DNA of 64,000 bases, taken from the NCBI RefSeq assembly GCF_047549485.1, contig NZ_CP180191.1, positions 2,604,001-2,668,000 of the forward strand, read 5' to 3'. The DNA is from Piscinibacterium candidicorallinum. Its GTDB lineage: Bacteria; Pseudomonadota; Gammaproteobacteria; Burkholderiales; Burkholderiaceae_C. The first letter of the stretch is position 1, and every line of letters begins with the position of its first letter. Under the pieces are notes generated by a model. It was not told the DNA's origin, searched no databases, and saw only the letters and a program-made list of their open reading frames with translations. The translations under genes were made by a program, and so were the position numbers. Positions 51,182 through 59,801 of this stretch are shown piece by piece.

Positions 51182-51205
51182 GACGCCCCGCTCGGGGCGT
51201 TTTTG
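51182..51205 (+). terminator. rho-independent terminator
   Basis: ACGCCCCG-CT-CGGGGCGT followed by TTTTGCTTTT, 20 nt after the stop of the barrel gene. Confidence 0.88.
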
Positions 51206-51296
51206 CTTTTGTGCCACGCCTCCTGCCGGGCGGGCTGCGACGTGCTGGGCAGCGCCCACCCCGCCGATATACTTCGGGCTTCCCTCCTGGTGCTCG

Positions 51297-52121
51297 ATGA
51301 ATCCTCTCGCGTCCCCTGAACCCACCCAGTTCGCGCTCGATTTCGGCGCGCAGGACGCCCCTCCCCCGAAAACCGCCGACGCTCGCGACCCGAATGCGCG
51401 CCTGATCAGCTTTGGCGGCAACGTGGTCGAGTACACGCTCAAGCGCGGCAAGCGCCGCACCATCGGCTTCACCATCGATGATCGTGGGCTCTCTGTGAGT
51501 GCGCCGCGCTGGGTGCTGCTGCGCGACATCGAGCAGGCCCTGCACGAGCGGCAGCGCTGGATTCTGGACAAGCTGGCCGAATGGCAGGCGCGCCGCGCCC
51601 GCATGGTGGTGCACACCACCAAGTGGGAGCATGGCACCACCCTGCCCTACCTGGGCCGCACCATCACCGTGGCGCTGGGCACCGGCACGCCGGTCACGCG
51701 CCTGCAGCTGGGCATGTTTGCGCAGGAGACCCTGCTGCTGGCCCTGCCCGAGGACGCCAGCGAACAGCGCATCAAGGACGCCGTGCAGGGCTGGCTGCAG
51801 ACCGAGGCCCTGCGCATCTATGCCGAGCGGATTCCGGTCTTCGAGCAGCAGCTGGGCGTGAAGATCAGCCAGCTCAAGCTGTCATCGGCCAGCACGCGCT
51901 GGGGCAGCGCCACGAGCGACGGCAAGATCCGCCTGCACTGGCGGCTGGTGCACTTCGGGCCGGACGTGATCGACTACGTGATCGCCCACGAGCTGGCGCA
52001 CCTGCGCGAGATGAACCACAGCCCGCGCTTCTGGCAGGTGGTGGAAAGCGTCCTGCCCGGCTTCGAGCAGGCCCGCCGCGCCCTGCGCGACGCCGCCCAG
52101 CAGCCGCTGCCGCAGTTCTGA
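51297..52121 (+). CDS. YgjP-like M48-type metal-dependent hydrolase (DUF45)
   Basis: 274 residues. After an N-terminal tail of 40 residues comes the DUF45 fold, with the SSASTRWGSATSDGKIRLHW segment near 197 and the zinc motif HELAHLREMNHSPRFW near 231 (HExxH plus a third His). Probably a cytoplasmic peptidase. In Burkholderiales it commonly follows plsC. Confidence 0.9.
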   Translation: MNPLASPEPTQFALDFGAQDAPPPKTADARDPNARLISFGGNVVEYTLKRGKRRTIGFTIDDRGLSVSAPRWVLLRDIEQALHERQRWILDKLAEWQARRARMVVHTTKWEHGTTLPYLGRTITVALGTGTPVTRLQLGMFAQETLLLALPEDASEQRIKDAVQGWLQTEALRIYAERIPVFEQQLGVKISQLKLSSASTRWGSATSDGKIRLHWRLVHFGPDVIDYVIAHELAHLREMNHSPRFWQVVESVLPGFEQARRALRDAAQQPLPQF

Positions 52122-52124
52122 GGG

Positions 52125-52225
52125 CATTTCGGCGATTTTTTGGCCGAAACAGCCTCATTTCAGGCTGATTTCAAGACAGAAAAACCCCGGGATCCGCACA
52201 GCACAAGCGGAAAGCCAGGGAGCGG
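52125..52225. repeat. REP-like palindromes between two convergent genes
   Basis: TTTCGGCGATTTTTTGGCCGAAA-type hairpin, then TCATTTCAGGCTGATTTCAA and GGATCCGCACAGCACAAGCGG, the diverged second unit of the family. Confidence 0.55.
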
Positions 52226-52292
52226 CATTCCTGCCGATTTCTGTCCGAAAATAATACTTATGCAGCGAGCGCTAGCCAGAACGCGGTCACGC

Positions 52293-52652
52293 TCACAGCA
52301 GCGGCAGCCCCAGCCGCAGGGCCGTGAACACGCCCATGCCCACGCCGATCATCAGCAGCATGTTGCGCTTGATGAGAAACACGGCCGCCGCGGCCAGCAC
52401 GGCCCAGATGCGCAGGTTCTCCGGGCTGAGCATGAGCTGCCCGCCGCGCACGAAGACCTCGGGGAAGATGATGCCGGCCAGCGCGCAGGCCGGCGCGTAG
52501 CGCAGCGCCCGCTCCACCCGACTGGGCAGCTCGAAGCTCGCCGGCAGCACCCAGAAGCTGGCGCGCGTGACCACGCTGGCCACCGTGATGCCCAGGATGG
52601 CCACGATCAGGTAGACCGTGGTCCAGTCGATGGCGTCCATGAACGCGTTCAC
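52293..52652 (-). CDS. azlD: AzlD family branched-chain amino acid transport subunit
   Basis: 119 residues from GTG 52652, whose GTGA overlaps the azlC stop. Three to four membrane helices (VYLIVAILGITVASVVTRAS, YAPACALAGIIFPEVF, IWAVLAAAAVFLIKRNMLLMIGVGMG). AzlD is the small partner of the exporter AzlCD, which moves branched-chain amino acids or their analogues out of the cell. Confidence 0.9.
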   Translation of the reverse strand: MNAFMDAIDWTTVYLIVAILGITVASVVTRASFWVLPASFELPSRVERALRYAPACALAGIIFPEVFVRGGQLMLSPENLRIWAVLAAAAVFLIKRNMLLMIGVGMGVFTALRLGLPLL

Positions 52653-53422
52653 TGCGGCGCCTCGGGTTTCTTGAACGCCGCCGTGGCCCGGTAGGCCACC
52701 GGCTCGATCAGCACCGCCGCCGCCACGCCGGCCAGCACGCTCACCAGCAGACCCAGGCGCATGGGCAGGCCCGCAAGGATGATTGACAAGGCGCCCGTGA
52801 CCAGCACGCCCAGCACCGCCGGCGCGTTGGCCGACAGCGGGATCAGCACGGCCACCAGGGCCAGCACGGCGGCCAGCTCCAGCCCCCACTGCTGCGGAAT
52901 GACCGAGGCCAGCGCAATGCCCGCCACGCTGGCCACCTGCCAGCAGGTCCAGTTGGTGGCAATGCCGCCCGCCCAGAAGCCCCACTGCTGCGGCGTGCCC
53001 TTGGTTTCTGCGTTGCCATATCGGCCCATGAAGAGCACGTAGTTCAAGTCACCCGTCAGGTAGCCGCCGAACAGGCGCTGCTTGAGCGTGAGCCCGGCAA
53101 AGTAGGGCCGCAAGCCGGCCGAGAAGATCACGAAGCGCAGGTTCACGATCAGCGCCGTGGCCCACACGATCGGCAGCGGCGTACCCAGGGCCAGCAGGGG
53201 CAGCGTGGCCAGCTGCGCGCTGCCCGCAAACACCGTGAAGGTCATGAACAGGGCCATGGCCGGCGACAGGCCGCTCTTGACCATGGCCACGCCCGTCACC
53301 AGCCCCCAGGACGCAATGGCGATCGAGGCCGGCAGCATCTGCCGCGCGCCGATCGCAAATTCGTCTCGGTCCAGCGGGGGCACATACTGCGCCGCCCAGG
53401 CTGGCAGGGGGATGAGGTTCAT
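52649..53422 (-). CDS. azlC: AzlC family amino acid exporter subunit
   Basis: 257 residues from ATG 53422. Family start: FAIGARQMLPASIAIASWGLVTGVAMVKSG near 22-51, and FMTFTVFAGSAQLATLPLLALGTPLPIVWATALIVNLRFVIFSAGL near 60-105, the AzlC signature. About seven helices. It is coupled with azlD and diverges from ilvE, whose product makes branched-chain amino acids. Confidence 0.92.
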   Translation of the reverse strand: MNLIPLPAWAAQYVPPLDRDEFAIGARQMLPASIAIASWGLVTGVAMVKSGLSPAMALFMTFTVFAGSAQLATLPLLALGTPLPIVWATALIVNLRFVIFSAGLRPYFAGLTLKQRLFGGYLTGDLNYVLFMGRYGNAETKGTPQQWGFWAGGIATNWTCWQVASVAGIALASVIPQQWGLELAAVLALVAVLIPLSANAPAVLGVLVTGALSIILAGLPMRLGLLVSVLAGVAAAVLIEPVAYRATAAFKKPEAPQ

Positions 53423-53631
53423 GGAGGTGGGAAGCGGCGCGCCGGGCCCGGTGGGCCGCACGCCAGAGGAGGAGACCGCAGTGTAGAAGTGCAGGCTTGC
53501 CGGGCGTCCCGGCGGGACCGGCACTCCACCGGGCCGCAATAAACTCGTGGTTTTCGCCGGCCTTGGGCTGTGCGAAGCCTGCAAGACGGCATGCCAAACA
53601 ATCGCCGCACAACCTTCAAGGGAGCAGAACC

Positions 53632-54558
53632 ATGTCAATGGCCGACCGCGACGGCAAGATCTGGATGGATGGGCAGATGGTGGAGTGGCGCGACGCCAAG
53701 ATCCACGTGCTCACCCACACCCTGCACTACGGCTGCGGCGCCTTTGAAGGCGTGCGCGCCTACCAGCAGCCGGACGGCGGCGCCGCCATCTTCCGCCTGC
53801 AGGAGCACACCGAGCGCCTGTTCAACAGCGGCAAGATCCTGCGCATGAAGATCCCCTTCACGGTGGACGAAGTCATGCAGGCGCAGAAGGACGTGGTCCG
53901 CGCCAACAACCTGCCCTCCTGCTACATCCGCCCGCTGATCTGGATCGGCAGCGAGAAGCTGGGCGTCAGCCCCAAGGGCAACAAGGTGCACATCATGGTG
54001 GCCGCATGGGCCTGGGGCGCGTACCTGGGTGAAGAGGGCCTGAAGCGCGGCATTCGCGTCAAGACCAGCAGCTACACCCGCCACCACGTCAACATCACCA
54101 TGACGCAGGCCAAGGCGGTAAGCAACTACACCAACAGCATCCTGGCCAACATGGAAGCCACCGAAGACGGCTACGACGAAGCCCTGCTGCTGGACCCCTC
54201 CGGCTTCGTGAGCGAAGGCGCGGGCGAGAACCTGTTCGTCATCAAGGGCGGCAAGGTCTACACACCAGACCTGTCGGCCGGGGCGCTCAACGGCATCACC
54301 CGCAACACCATCTTCGCGATCTGCCAGGACCTCGGCATCCCGCTGATCGAAAAGCGCATCACCCGCGACGAGGTCTACATCTGCGACGAAGCCTTCTTCA
54401 CTGGCACCGCCGCGGAAGTGACCCCCATCCGCGAGCTGGACCGCGTGCAGATCGGCCAGGGCAGCCGTGGCCCGATCACCGAAAAGATCCAGACCGCCTT
54501 CTTCGACATCGTCAACGGCCGCAACCCCAAGTACGCCAGCTGGCTGGCGAAGGTTTGA
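53632..54558 (+). CDS. ilvE: branched-chain amino acid aminotransferase
   Basis: 308 residues from ATG 53632 with an AGGGAG ribosome site. PLP enzyme of fold type IV: HTLHYGCGAFEGVRAY near 29-44, Lys of the Schiff base in ITMTQAKAVSNYTNSI near 157, and FVSEGAGENLFVIK near 191. Last step of Val, Leu and Ile synthesis. Divergent from azlCD, an export system for the same products. Confidence 0.96.
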   Translation: MSMADRDGKIWMDGQMVEWRDAKIHVLTHTLHYGCGAFEGVRAYQQPDGGAAIFRLQEHTERLFNSGKILRMKIPFTVDEVMQAQKDVVRANNLPSCYIRPLIWIGSEKLGVSPKGNKVHIMVAAWAWGAYLGEEGLKRGIRVKTSSYTRHHVNITMTQAKAVSNYTNSILANMEATEDGYDEALLLDPSGFVSEGAGENLFVIKGGKVYTPDLSAGALNGITRNTIFAICQDLGIPLIEKRITRDEVYICDEAFFTGTAAEVTPIRELDRVQIGQGSRGPITEKIQTAFFDIVNGRNPKYASWLAKV

Positions 54559-54579
54559 GCCCTCGACCGCCAGGCCGAC

Positions 54580-54810
54580 ATGCATCCCTTGTATGCCCTG
54601 CTCGCACGCCTTGAAGCGAACGGCATTCATTTCACGATCGGAAGGCACCGGCCGGACACCGTGATGCTGACGCTGACACTCGTTGGAGAGCGCGTGGAGA
54701 TCGACGTCTTTGAAGACGGCCGAATGGAGGTTTCTCGCTTCACCGGCAACGAAGACGTCGTGGGCGACGCAAGCCTTGTCGACGAGTTGGTACGAATGAA
54801 CTCTGACTGA
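54580..54810 (+). CDS. small protein of unknown function
   Basis: 76 residues, soluble, acidic (VGERVEIDVFEDGRMEVSRF near 35-54, a beta hairpin). 21 nt after ilvE and 15 nt before the zinc-finger gene, so part of that transcript. Similar short proteins appear scattered in many bacteria; role unknown. Confidence 0.65.
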   Translation: MHPLYALLARLEANGIHFTIGRHRPDTVMLTLTLVGERVEIDVFEDGRMEVSRFTGNEDVVGDASLVDELVRMNSD

Positions 54811-54825
54811 AACTGGTAGACCATC

Positions 54826-55032
54826 ATGAGCACCACCACCCAGACCCCCATCGAACTCACCGCCGCCGACCTGCAGGGCCCCGGCGTGGTCTTCTGCCCC
54901 AACCCCAAGATGCCGCTGTGGAGCAACCACCCGCGTGTGTTCCTGGACGTCGCCACCACCGGCAGCGCCAAGTGCCCCTACTGCGGCACGGAGTACGTGC
55001 TGAAGGCGGGGGAGAAGGTGCACGGGCATTGA
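54826..55032 (+). CDS. zinc-finger domain protein (zf-CHCC, NDUFS6-like)
   Basis: 68 residues. Zinc ligands VFCPNP near 24, SNHPRVFLDV near 33, and KCPYCGTEYVL near 49-59. This is the small CHCC zinc-finger protein found next to ilvE in many Burkholderiales, related to the mitochondrial complex I subunit NDUFS6. Exact role in bacteria unclear. Confidence 0.88.
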   Translation: MSTTTQTPIELTAADLQGPGVVFCPNPKMPLWSNHPRVFLDVATTGSAKCPYCGTEYVLKAGEKVHGH

Positions 55033-55067
55033 CATACACCGCCCGATTTGGCTCGACATCTAGCGAA

Positions 55068-55529
55068 ATGGGAGAGCTCGAATGCGCGGAGAAGGTTGAG
55101 GCCTGGCCTCAACCTTCCTCAGTCGGCGAAGCTGCGATCAATTCAGGCAGCGGACCGTTACTAGTTGCCTATGCGACCGGCGACGACAAGTTTGCGGTGA
55201 TCGAGATCCATCGATATCACTACCTTGTGTACGGACTCCCTAACGACGAGGCACTTCAAGGACACCCGTTGTATGGCAAGGGGCTCAGCTACTACTCGGT
55301 CCACAGAGTCAGGCACTCGAAGCTGATCGATCAGCTTGAGGTACGAAACGCCGTACACCCGAGGCACGACCGTGCACAGTTTCTCGCCGGCAAAGAGCAC
55401 TACATCATTACCTTCCAGGATGCGACCCTGGAGCTGGTAATCACAAACAAGTCAGCAGCCGATTTGAAGGTTCACGTGTTCGATGACGCCACCCAAGCTG
55501 CAACGGCCTTCGGTACGCGCCTGAGTTGA
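55068..55529 (+). CDS. protein of unknown function, AT-richer than its neighbours
   Basis: 153 residues from ATG 55068. Alpha/beta with PLLVAYATGDDKFAVIEIHRYHYLVYGLPNDE near 28-59 and EHYIITFQDATLELVI near 109. No signal peptide or membrane segment. Not recognised. The lower GC suggests recent gain. Confidence 0.62.
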   Translation: MGELECAEKVEAWPQPSSVGEAAINSGSGPLLVAYATGDDKFAVIEIHRYHYLVYGLPNDEALQGHPLYGKGLSYYSVHRVRHSKLIDQLEVRNAVHPRHDRAQFLAGKEHYIITFQDATLELVITNKSAADLKVHVFDDATQAATAFGTRLS

Positions 55530-55641
55530 GCGGTTCGCTCGCACGGCACGAGCGCCGCCCGCTCTCGCGACGGCAGGCGGCACGGCATCCGCGTCGTTGC
55601 TCTTGCTCCCACCAGCGTCGATCACACGCATCTAGCCCGAA

Positions 55642-56211
55642 TCACCGCCCATACATCACATAGTCCGCCGCATAGGCCACCTGTCGCGTCTCGCCCCGGT
55701 TCGCGGCGGCGCAGGGCGCTGCGGGAGCGACACCACCACTGGTGTTCAGGCGCTGGATGAAGTTCACGCCCTGCAGCACACCCGTACCCATCGCGGGTTC
55801 GGCGCGCACCAGTTGCAGGGGGATGTTGCCGGGCTGGGCGGGCGCCACGGCGACCTGCTTGCCGGTGAGCTTGGAGCCGTCCATGTGCTCCCAGGTGGGG
55901 CCGCCGTAGTACTTGCCAACAACCTTGCCGTTGGCGTCCGTGAGGTCGGCCTTGGGTACCACGAAGGCCCAGGCGAACTGGCCGGGCATCTGCGCATTCT
56001 CCCGGCACTCATAGGTGATGTCGCCTGCGCCGCGGGTCCAAAGCTTCTGCATCTCGCCGGCCGGCACACGCACGGCCTCGGGCAGGGCGGCGTTGTCCAC
56101 GCGCGGGTCGGCCATCATGGGCGTGCTGGCGCAGGCGGCCAGCAGCACGGGGGCGGCGGCCAGCGCCAGCAGGGCGCGGGCGGACGGGCGGGTGTGGAGC
56201 TTGGTGGTCAT
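55642..56211 (-). CDS. DUF3455 lipoprotein
   Basis: 189 residues. Signal peptide with lipobox LAAC (about 23-26). The body has the DUF3455 pattern: GDITYECRENAQMPGQFAWAFVVPKADL near 63-90, GKYYGGPTWEHMDGSKLTGKQV near 98-119, and a final YVMYGR. Family function unknown; members are found in soil bacteria and fungi. Downstream of the sigma/anti-sigma pair on the same strand and possibly in its regulon. Confidence 0.85.
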   Translation of the reverse strand: MTTKLHTRPSARALLALAAAPVLLAACASTPMMADPRVDNAALPEAVRVPAGEMQKLWTRGAGDITYECRENAQMPGQFAWAFVVPKADLTDANGKVVGKYYGGPTWEHMDGSKLTGKQVAVAPAQPGNIPLQLVRAEPAMGTGVLQGVNFIQRLNTSGGVAPAAPCAAANRGETRQVAYAADYVMYGR

Positions 56212-56331
56212 GGTGGGCCTCTCGTGATCGGTTGAATGAGCGGCAGGCCCCAGCCTGCCGCCTCACGAAAGACCCTTACGCACGGCGCAGCGGTTTGGAT
56301 GCAGCGCATCGCCGCGAGCCGCATCCAGTAA

Positions 56332-57030
56332 CTAAATCTCCAGCTTGCCCAGCGACAGGATCGGCCCAGTGGGCGCGCCGGTCTTGGAGCCGCCAGCAGG
56401 CTCCAGGCTCACGGCAAAGGCCGCGGTGTTGCGCAGCAGCTCGGCACGCACCACGGTGGTGGCGCCCTGGGCGGCCACCAGGCCCAGCGAGCGCGGTGCG
56501 CCCTGCGCGGGCACGGCCCAGAGTTCGAGCGCGCGGGTGGCGTCCACATTGACGCCGCCCACGGGCCGCAGCACCAGGGCCTTGCCGTCTGCGCTCACGC
56601 TGGCCACAAAGCTGGCCTGCATGACGCTCGCCGCCTCGGGGTTGGTACCGAGCACCACCACGATGGGCGGCTGAGTGGGTTGCGGCTGGGCGATCAGCAC
56701 GGCCAGGGCGATGGCCGCCGCGCCGGCGAGACCCGTGGCGCCCTGCCAGAGACCCAGGCGTTGCCACCAGCGCAGCGGCGCCTGAGCTGCAACCGACACC
56801 GCACCAAACAATTGCTGCTCAATGCGCTGCCACACGCGCGGCGACGGCTGCACCGGCGTCACTGTGGCCGCGAGTGGCACCAGGCGGCGCTGCCAGCGGG
56901 CCACGGCATCCTGCAGCTGCGGGTGGGCGGGCAGCAGGGCTTCAAAGCGGCGGCGGGCGCCACCGCGCAGGGTGCCCAGCACGTATTCGGAGGCGAGGCG
57001 ATCGGCGAGTGGGGGGCGGCTGTAGTCCAT
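56332..57030 (-). CDS. anti-sigma factor (RskA/SigK-inhibitor type)
   Basis: 232 residues. N-terminal helical sigma-binding part with RLASEYVLGTLRGGARRRFEALL near 12-34, one transmembrane helix near 97-112 (GLAGAAAIALAVLIAQ), and a periplasmic RskA domain (AFVASVSADGKALVLRPVG). Membrane anti-sigma factor that holds its ECF sigma until cleaved. Start touches the stop of the sigma gene by one base. Confidence 0.88.
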   Translation of the reverse strand: MDYSRPPLADRLASEYVLGTLRGGARRRFEALLPAHPQLQDAVARWQRRLVPLAATVTPVQPSPRVWQRIEQQLFGAVSVAAQAPLRWWQRLGLWQGATGLAGAAAIALAVLIAQPQPTQPPIVVVLGTNPEAASVMQASFVASVSADGKALVLRPVGGVNVDATRALELWAVPAQGAPRSLGLVAAQGATTVVRAELLRNTAAFAVSLEPAGGSKTGAPTGPILSLGKLEI

Positions 57031-57674
57031 CAGCTCACCGCCTTCTCTGTTTGCGCCGCCCGCTCCAGGCAGGCCTTCAGGGCCAGCAGGCCGCGGCGCA
57101 CCCAGCTCTTGACCGTGCCCAGGGGCTGGCGCAGCTGCTCGGCCACCTCGGCATGGCTCAGGCCCTCGTAGAAGGCCAGGGCCACGCTCTGCTGCTGCTC
57201 GCGCGTCAAGCCGGTCACGCAGCGCTTCAATGCTCGCGCATCCGCCGCCTGTTCAAACAGCTCCATGGGGCCGGGCGCGTCGCTCGCCAGGCCGGCGAGC
57301 AGGTCGCCGCCGCCTTCGTCGTCGTCATCGGCATAGCGGCTCACGGTCTGCGGCTCTGCGTCGCGCCGCCGCAGGCTATCGATGGCGCGGTTGCGGGCGA
57401 TGCTGGCCAGCCAGGTCATGGGCTGGGCCAGGCTGGCGTTGAAGCTCTGCGCAGCGCGCCAGACGTTCACATACACCTCCTGCAGCACGTCTTCGGCGGC
57501 GTCGCGCTCGCGCACGATGCGCAGCACCACGCCCAGCAGCGGGCTGCTGGTGAGTTCGTACAGGCGAGCAAAGGCCTTGCGGTCACTCAAGGCTGTGCGG
57601 GCGAGCAGATCGGCCAGTTCGTGGCTCTTCTGGGTCCAGTCCGTGGCCGGCTGGGGGCTGGGGGATGCGGGCAT
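57030..57674 (-). CDS. ECF RNA polymerase sigma factor (SigK-like)
   Basis: 214 residues. Region 2 (AFARLYELTSSPLLGVVLRIVRERDAAEDVLQEVYVNVW near 34-72, with MTWLASIARNRAIDSLRRRDAE after it) and region 4 (LTREQQQSVALAFYEGLSHAEVAEQLRQPLGTVKSWVRRGL near 155-195). No extra domains. Regulated by the membrane anti-sigma coded next to it. Confidence 0.93.
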   Translation of the reverse strand: MPASPSPQPATDWTQKSHELADLLARTALSDRKAFARLYELTSSPLLGVVLRIVRERDAAEDVLQEVYVNVWRAAQSFNASLAQPMTWLASIARNRAIDSLRRRDAEPQTVSRYADDDDEGGGDLLAGLASDAPGPMELFEQAADARALKRCVTGLTREQQQSVALAFYEGLSHAEVAEQLRQPLGTVKSWVRRGLLALKACLERAAQTEKAVS

Positions 57675-57815
57675 GAATCGATTCTATGGACGGGAAGGGA
57701 TGAACGGCAGCGCACTGCCACCCTGCCCTCTACGCGGGCCGGGCCGGATTGGATGCAGCGCAACCGATGCCGCGCGCCGGGTGAGCTGCGTTGTCCTACA
57801 TACAATCCACCCACG

Positions 57816-58766
57816 ATGAACGACCGCGCCCCCACCGCCGCCCCAGACGCCAGCGTCTCCCTGTCCGGGCGCCGCCCGCAGCGTGAGTTTGTGCTCACCT
57901 TGAGCTGCCCGGACGCCAAGGGCATTGTGTATGCCGTCTCGGGCCTGCTGTTCCAGGCGGGCTGCAACATCATTGATTCGCAACAGTTTGGCGATGTGCA
58001 GAGTGAGGACGGCACCGGCCTGTTCTTCATGCGCGTGCACTTCGAGGCGCCCGAGCACCTGGCCAGCATCCAGACCCTGGACACGCTCTTCAGAAGCGTG
58101 CGCGACCAGTTCCGCATGCAGGCCACCTTTCACAGCCTGGCCGCGCCCACACGCGTGTTGCTGCTGGTGAGCAAGCAGGGCCACTGCCTGAACGATCTGC
58201 TGTTTCGCTGGAAGACGGGCAACCTGGGCGGCCCGCAGGGCGTGGAAGTGAGCGCCATCGTCTCCAACCACCCGGACTTTGCGGACTTGGCTGCCAGCTA
58301 CGGCCTGCCCTTTCAGCATCTGCCTTTGGCCGCTGGCGCAAGCGCCGAAGCCAAGCGCGCCCAGGAGCAGCGCATCGAAGCGCTCATGGCCGAGCACCGC
58401 GTGGAGCTGGTGGTGCTGGCGCGCTACATGCAGATTCTGTCGCCCGAGTTCTGCGCCACGCTCGCGGGCCGCGCCATCAATATCCACCACAGCTTTCTGC
58501 CCAGCTTCAAGGGCGCGCGGCCCTATGCCCAGGCCCATGCGCGCGGCGTGAAGATGATCGGCGCCACCGCCCACTACGTGACCGGCGATCTGGACGAAGG
58601 CCCGATCATCGAGCAGGATGTGGAGCGCGTGGACCACAGCCTCTCGCCCGAGGACCTCGCCGCCATCGGCCGGGACGTCGAATGCCGCGTGCTGGCCCGC
58701 GCCGTGCGCTGGCATACCGAACACCGCGTGCTGCTCAACGGGCAGCGCACCATCATCTTCCGCTGA
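57816..58766 (+). CDS. purU: formyltetrahydrofolate deformylase
   Basis: 316 residues from ATG 57816. N-terminal ACT domain (FVLTLSCPDAKGIVYAVSGLLFQAGCNIID near 25-54) and formyltransferase domain with the catalytic Asn-His-Asp set: VVLARYMQILSP near 199, INIHHSFLPSFKGA near 222, and TGDLDEGPII near 254. Releases formate from 10-formyl-THF to balance the one-carbon pool. Confidence 0.94.
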   Translation: MNDRAPTAAPDASVSLSGRRPQREFVLTLSCPDAKGIVYAVSGLLFQAGCNIIDSQQFGDVQSEDGTGLFFMRVHFEAPEHLASIQTLDTLFRSVRDQFRMQATFHSLAAPTRVLLLVSKQGHCLNDLLFRWKTGNLGGPQGVEVSAIVSNHPDFADLAASYGLPFQHLPLAAGASAEAKRAQEQRIEALMAEHRVELVVLARYMQILSPEFCATLAGRAINIHHSFLPSFKGARPYAQAHARGVKMIGATAHYVTGDLDEGPIIEQDVERVDHSLSPEDLAAIGRDVECRVLARAVRWHTEHRVLLNGQRTIIFR

Positions 58767-58783
58767 CAGGACACTCGACCATC

Positions 58784-59230
58784 ATGAGTCGCCCGCCCGG
58801 CAACCTCTTCACCACCGCTCTGGACGTTGAAAACGCCTTCTACGAAGCGCTCGAGCGCAGCGACGTGGACGCCCTCATGGCCCTGTGGGCCGACGACGAG
58901 GAGATCGTCTGCATCCACCCCGGCGGCCCGCGCCTGGTGGGCTTCGAGGCCGTGCGCGCCGCCTGGCAGGAAGTGCTGGGCAACGGCAGCCTGAGCATCC
59001 ATGTGGTCAGCCGCACCGTGATGGCCAATCTGTCCAGCGCCGTGCACCACGTGATCGAGCAGGTGGAGGTGCAGGTCCGCGGCGAGATCCAGCGCGTGAA
59101 CGTCGCCGCCACCAACGTCTTCTTCAAGACCCCCACCGGCTGGAAGCTCGTCGCCCACCACGCCAGCCCGGCGGGTGAGGACGTGGATGAGGATGTGCAG
59201 CAGCGGCCGGCGAGCCGGGCGTTGCATTGA
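58784..59230 (+). CDS. SnoaL-like / NTF2-fold protein
   Basis: 148 residues, ATG 17 nt after purU. SnoaL-type fold: VENAFYEALERSDVDALMALWADDEEIVCIHPGGPRLVG near 15-53, and VNVAATNVFFKTPTGWKLVAHHAS near 106-129. This is the conserved group of small NTF2-fold proteins coded behind purU in betaproteobacteria. Possible ligand pocket; enzyme activity not shown. Confidence 0.85.
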   Translation: MSRPPGNLFTTALDVENAFYEALERSDVDALMALWADDEEIVCIHPGGPRLVGFEAVRAAWQEVLGNGSLSIHVVSRTVMANLSSAVHHVIEQVEVQVRGEIQRVNVAATNVFFKTPTGWKLVAHHASPAGEDVDEDVQQRPASRALH

Positions 59231-59265
59231 GACGTGCATCACATCCATCCAGCACTGAATCACCA

Positions 59266-59682
59266 ATGGATTTCTCAGAGTTCGCCAGCGATGACGCGGC
59301 CATGCAGTTCGCGATCGAAGAGGCGCAGCGGACGCTGCCGACGTTCTTTGAGCATTACGCCTCACCGCGTCCGGGGCAGCAACACTTTCTACTCAAGGTG
59401 AAGTTTGAGCACGATGGCGCGATCGAACACATCTGGATCGCCGACATCGACCCCTCTGTTTCCCCTCTGGAGGGCACGATCGCCAATGAGCCCAGCATCG
59501 GCGGCCTTCAATATCTCGACCGCGTGACGTTTCAGCCCGATCAGATCACTGACTGGATGATCATTGAAAACGGCTCGATGGTTGGCGGCTTCACCAGTCA
59601 GGTGGCGATCAGCAGGATGAGCGACGCACAGCGACGCGAATATTTGGCTTCGCTGCCTTACCGCGTTCCCGGGTACGAGTGA
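59266..59682 (+). CDS. DUF2314 family protein
   Basis: 138 residues from ATG 59266. DUF2314 pattern: FLLKVKFEHDGAIEHIWIADI near 41-61, LEGTIANEPSIGG near 68, and QITDWMIIENGSMVGGFTSQVAI near 91-113. Function unknown; the family is often found in small gene clusters of unclear role. Confidence 0.85.
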   Translation: MDFSEFASDDAAMQFAIEEAQRTLPTFFEHYASPRPGQQHFLLKVKFEHDGAIEHIWIADIDPSVSPLEGTIANEPSIGGLQYLDRVTFQPDQITDWMIIENGSMVGGFTSQVAISRMSDAQRREYLASLPYRVPGYE

Positions 59683-59699
59683 TGCTGCGCCCGCGCAGC

Positions 59700-59795
59700 C
59701 TGACACACGAGATAAGCGGATTCGCCTTCCCGCTTGTCCCATGCGCCTTTCCAGCCACTTTGCCTTGAAGATCAGCCACCAGAGCCATTCTTGAC
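59700..59795. repeat. REP-like repeats before the YheT gene
   Basis: Reads the family in reverse: ATAAGCGGATTCGCCTTCCC, GCTTGTCCCATGCGCC, then TTTCCAGCCACTTTGCCTTG. Two units face each other. Confidence 0.65.
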
Positions 59796-59801
59796 TCCCG
59801 C

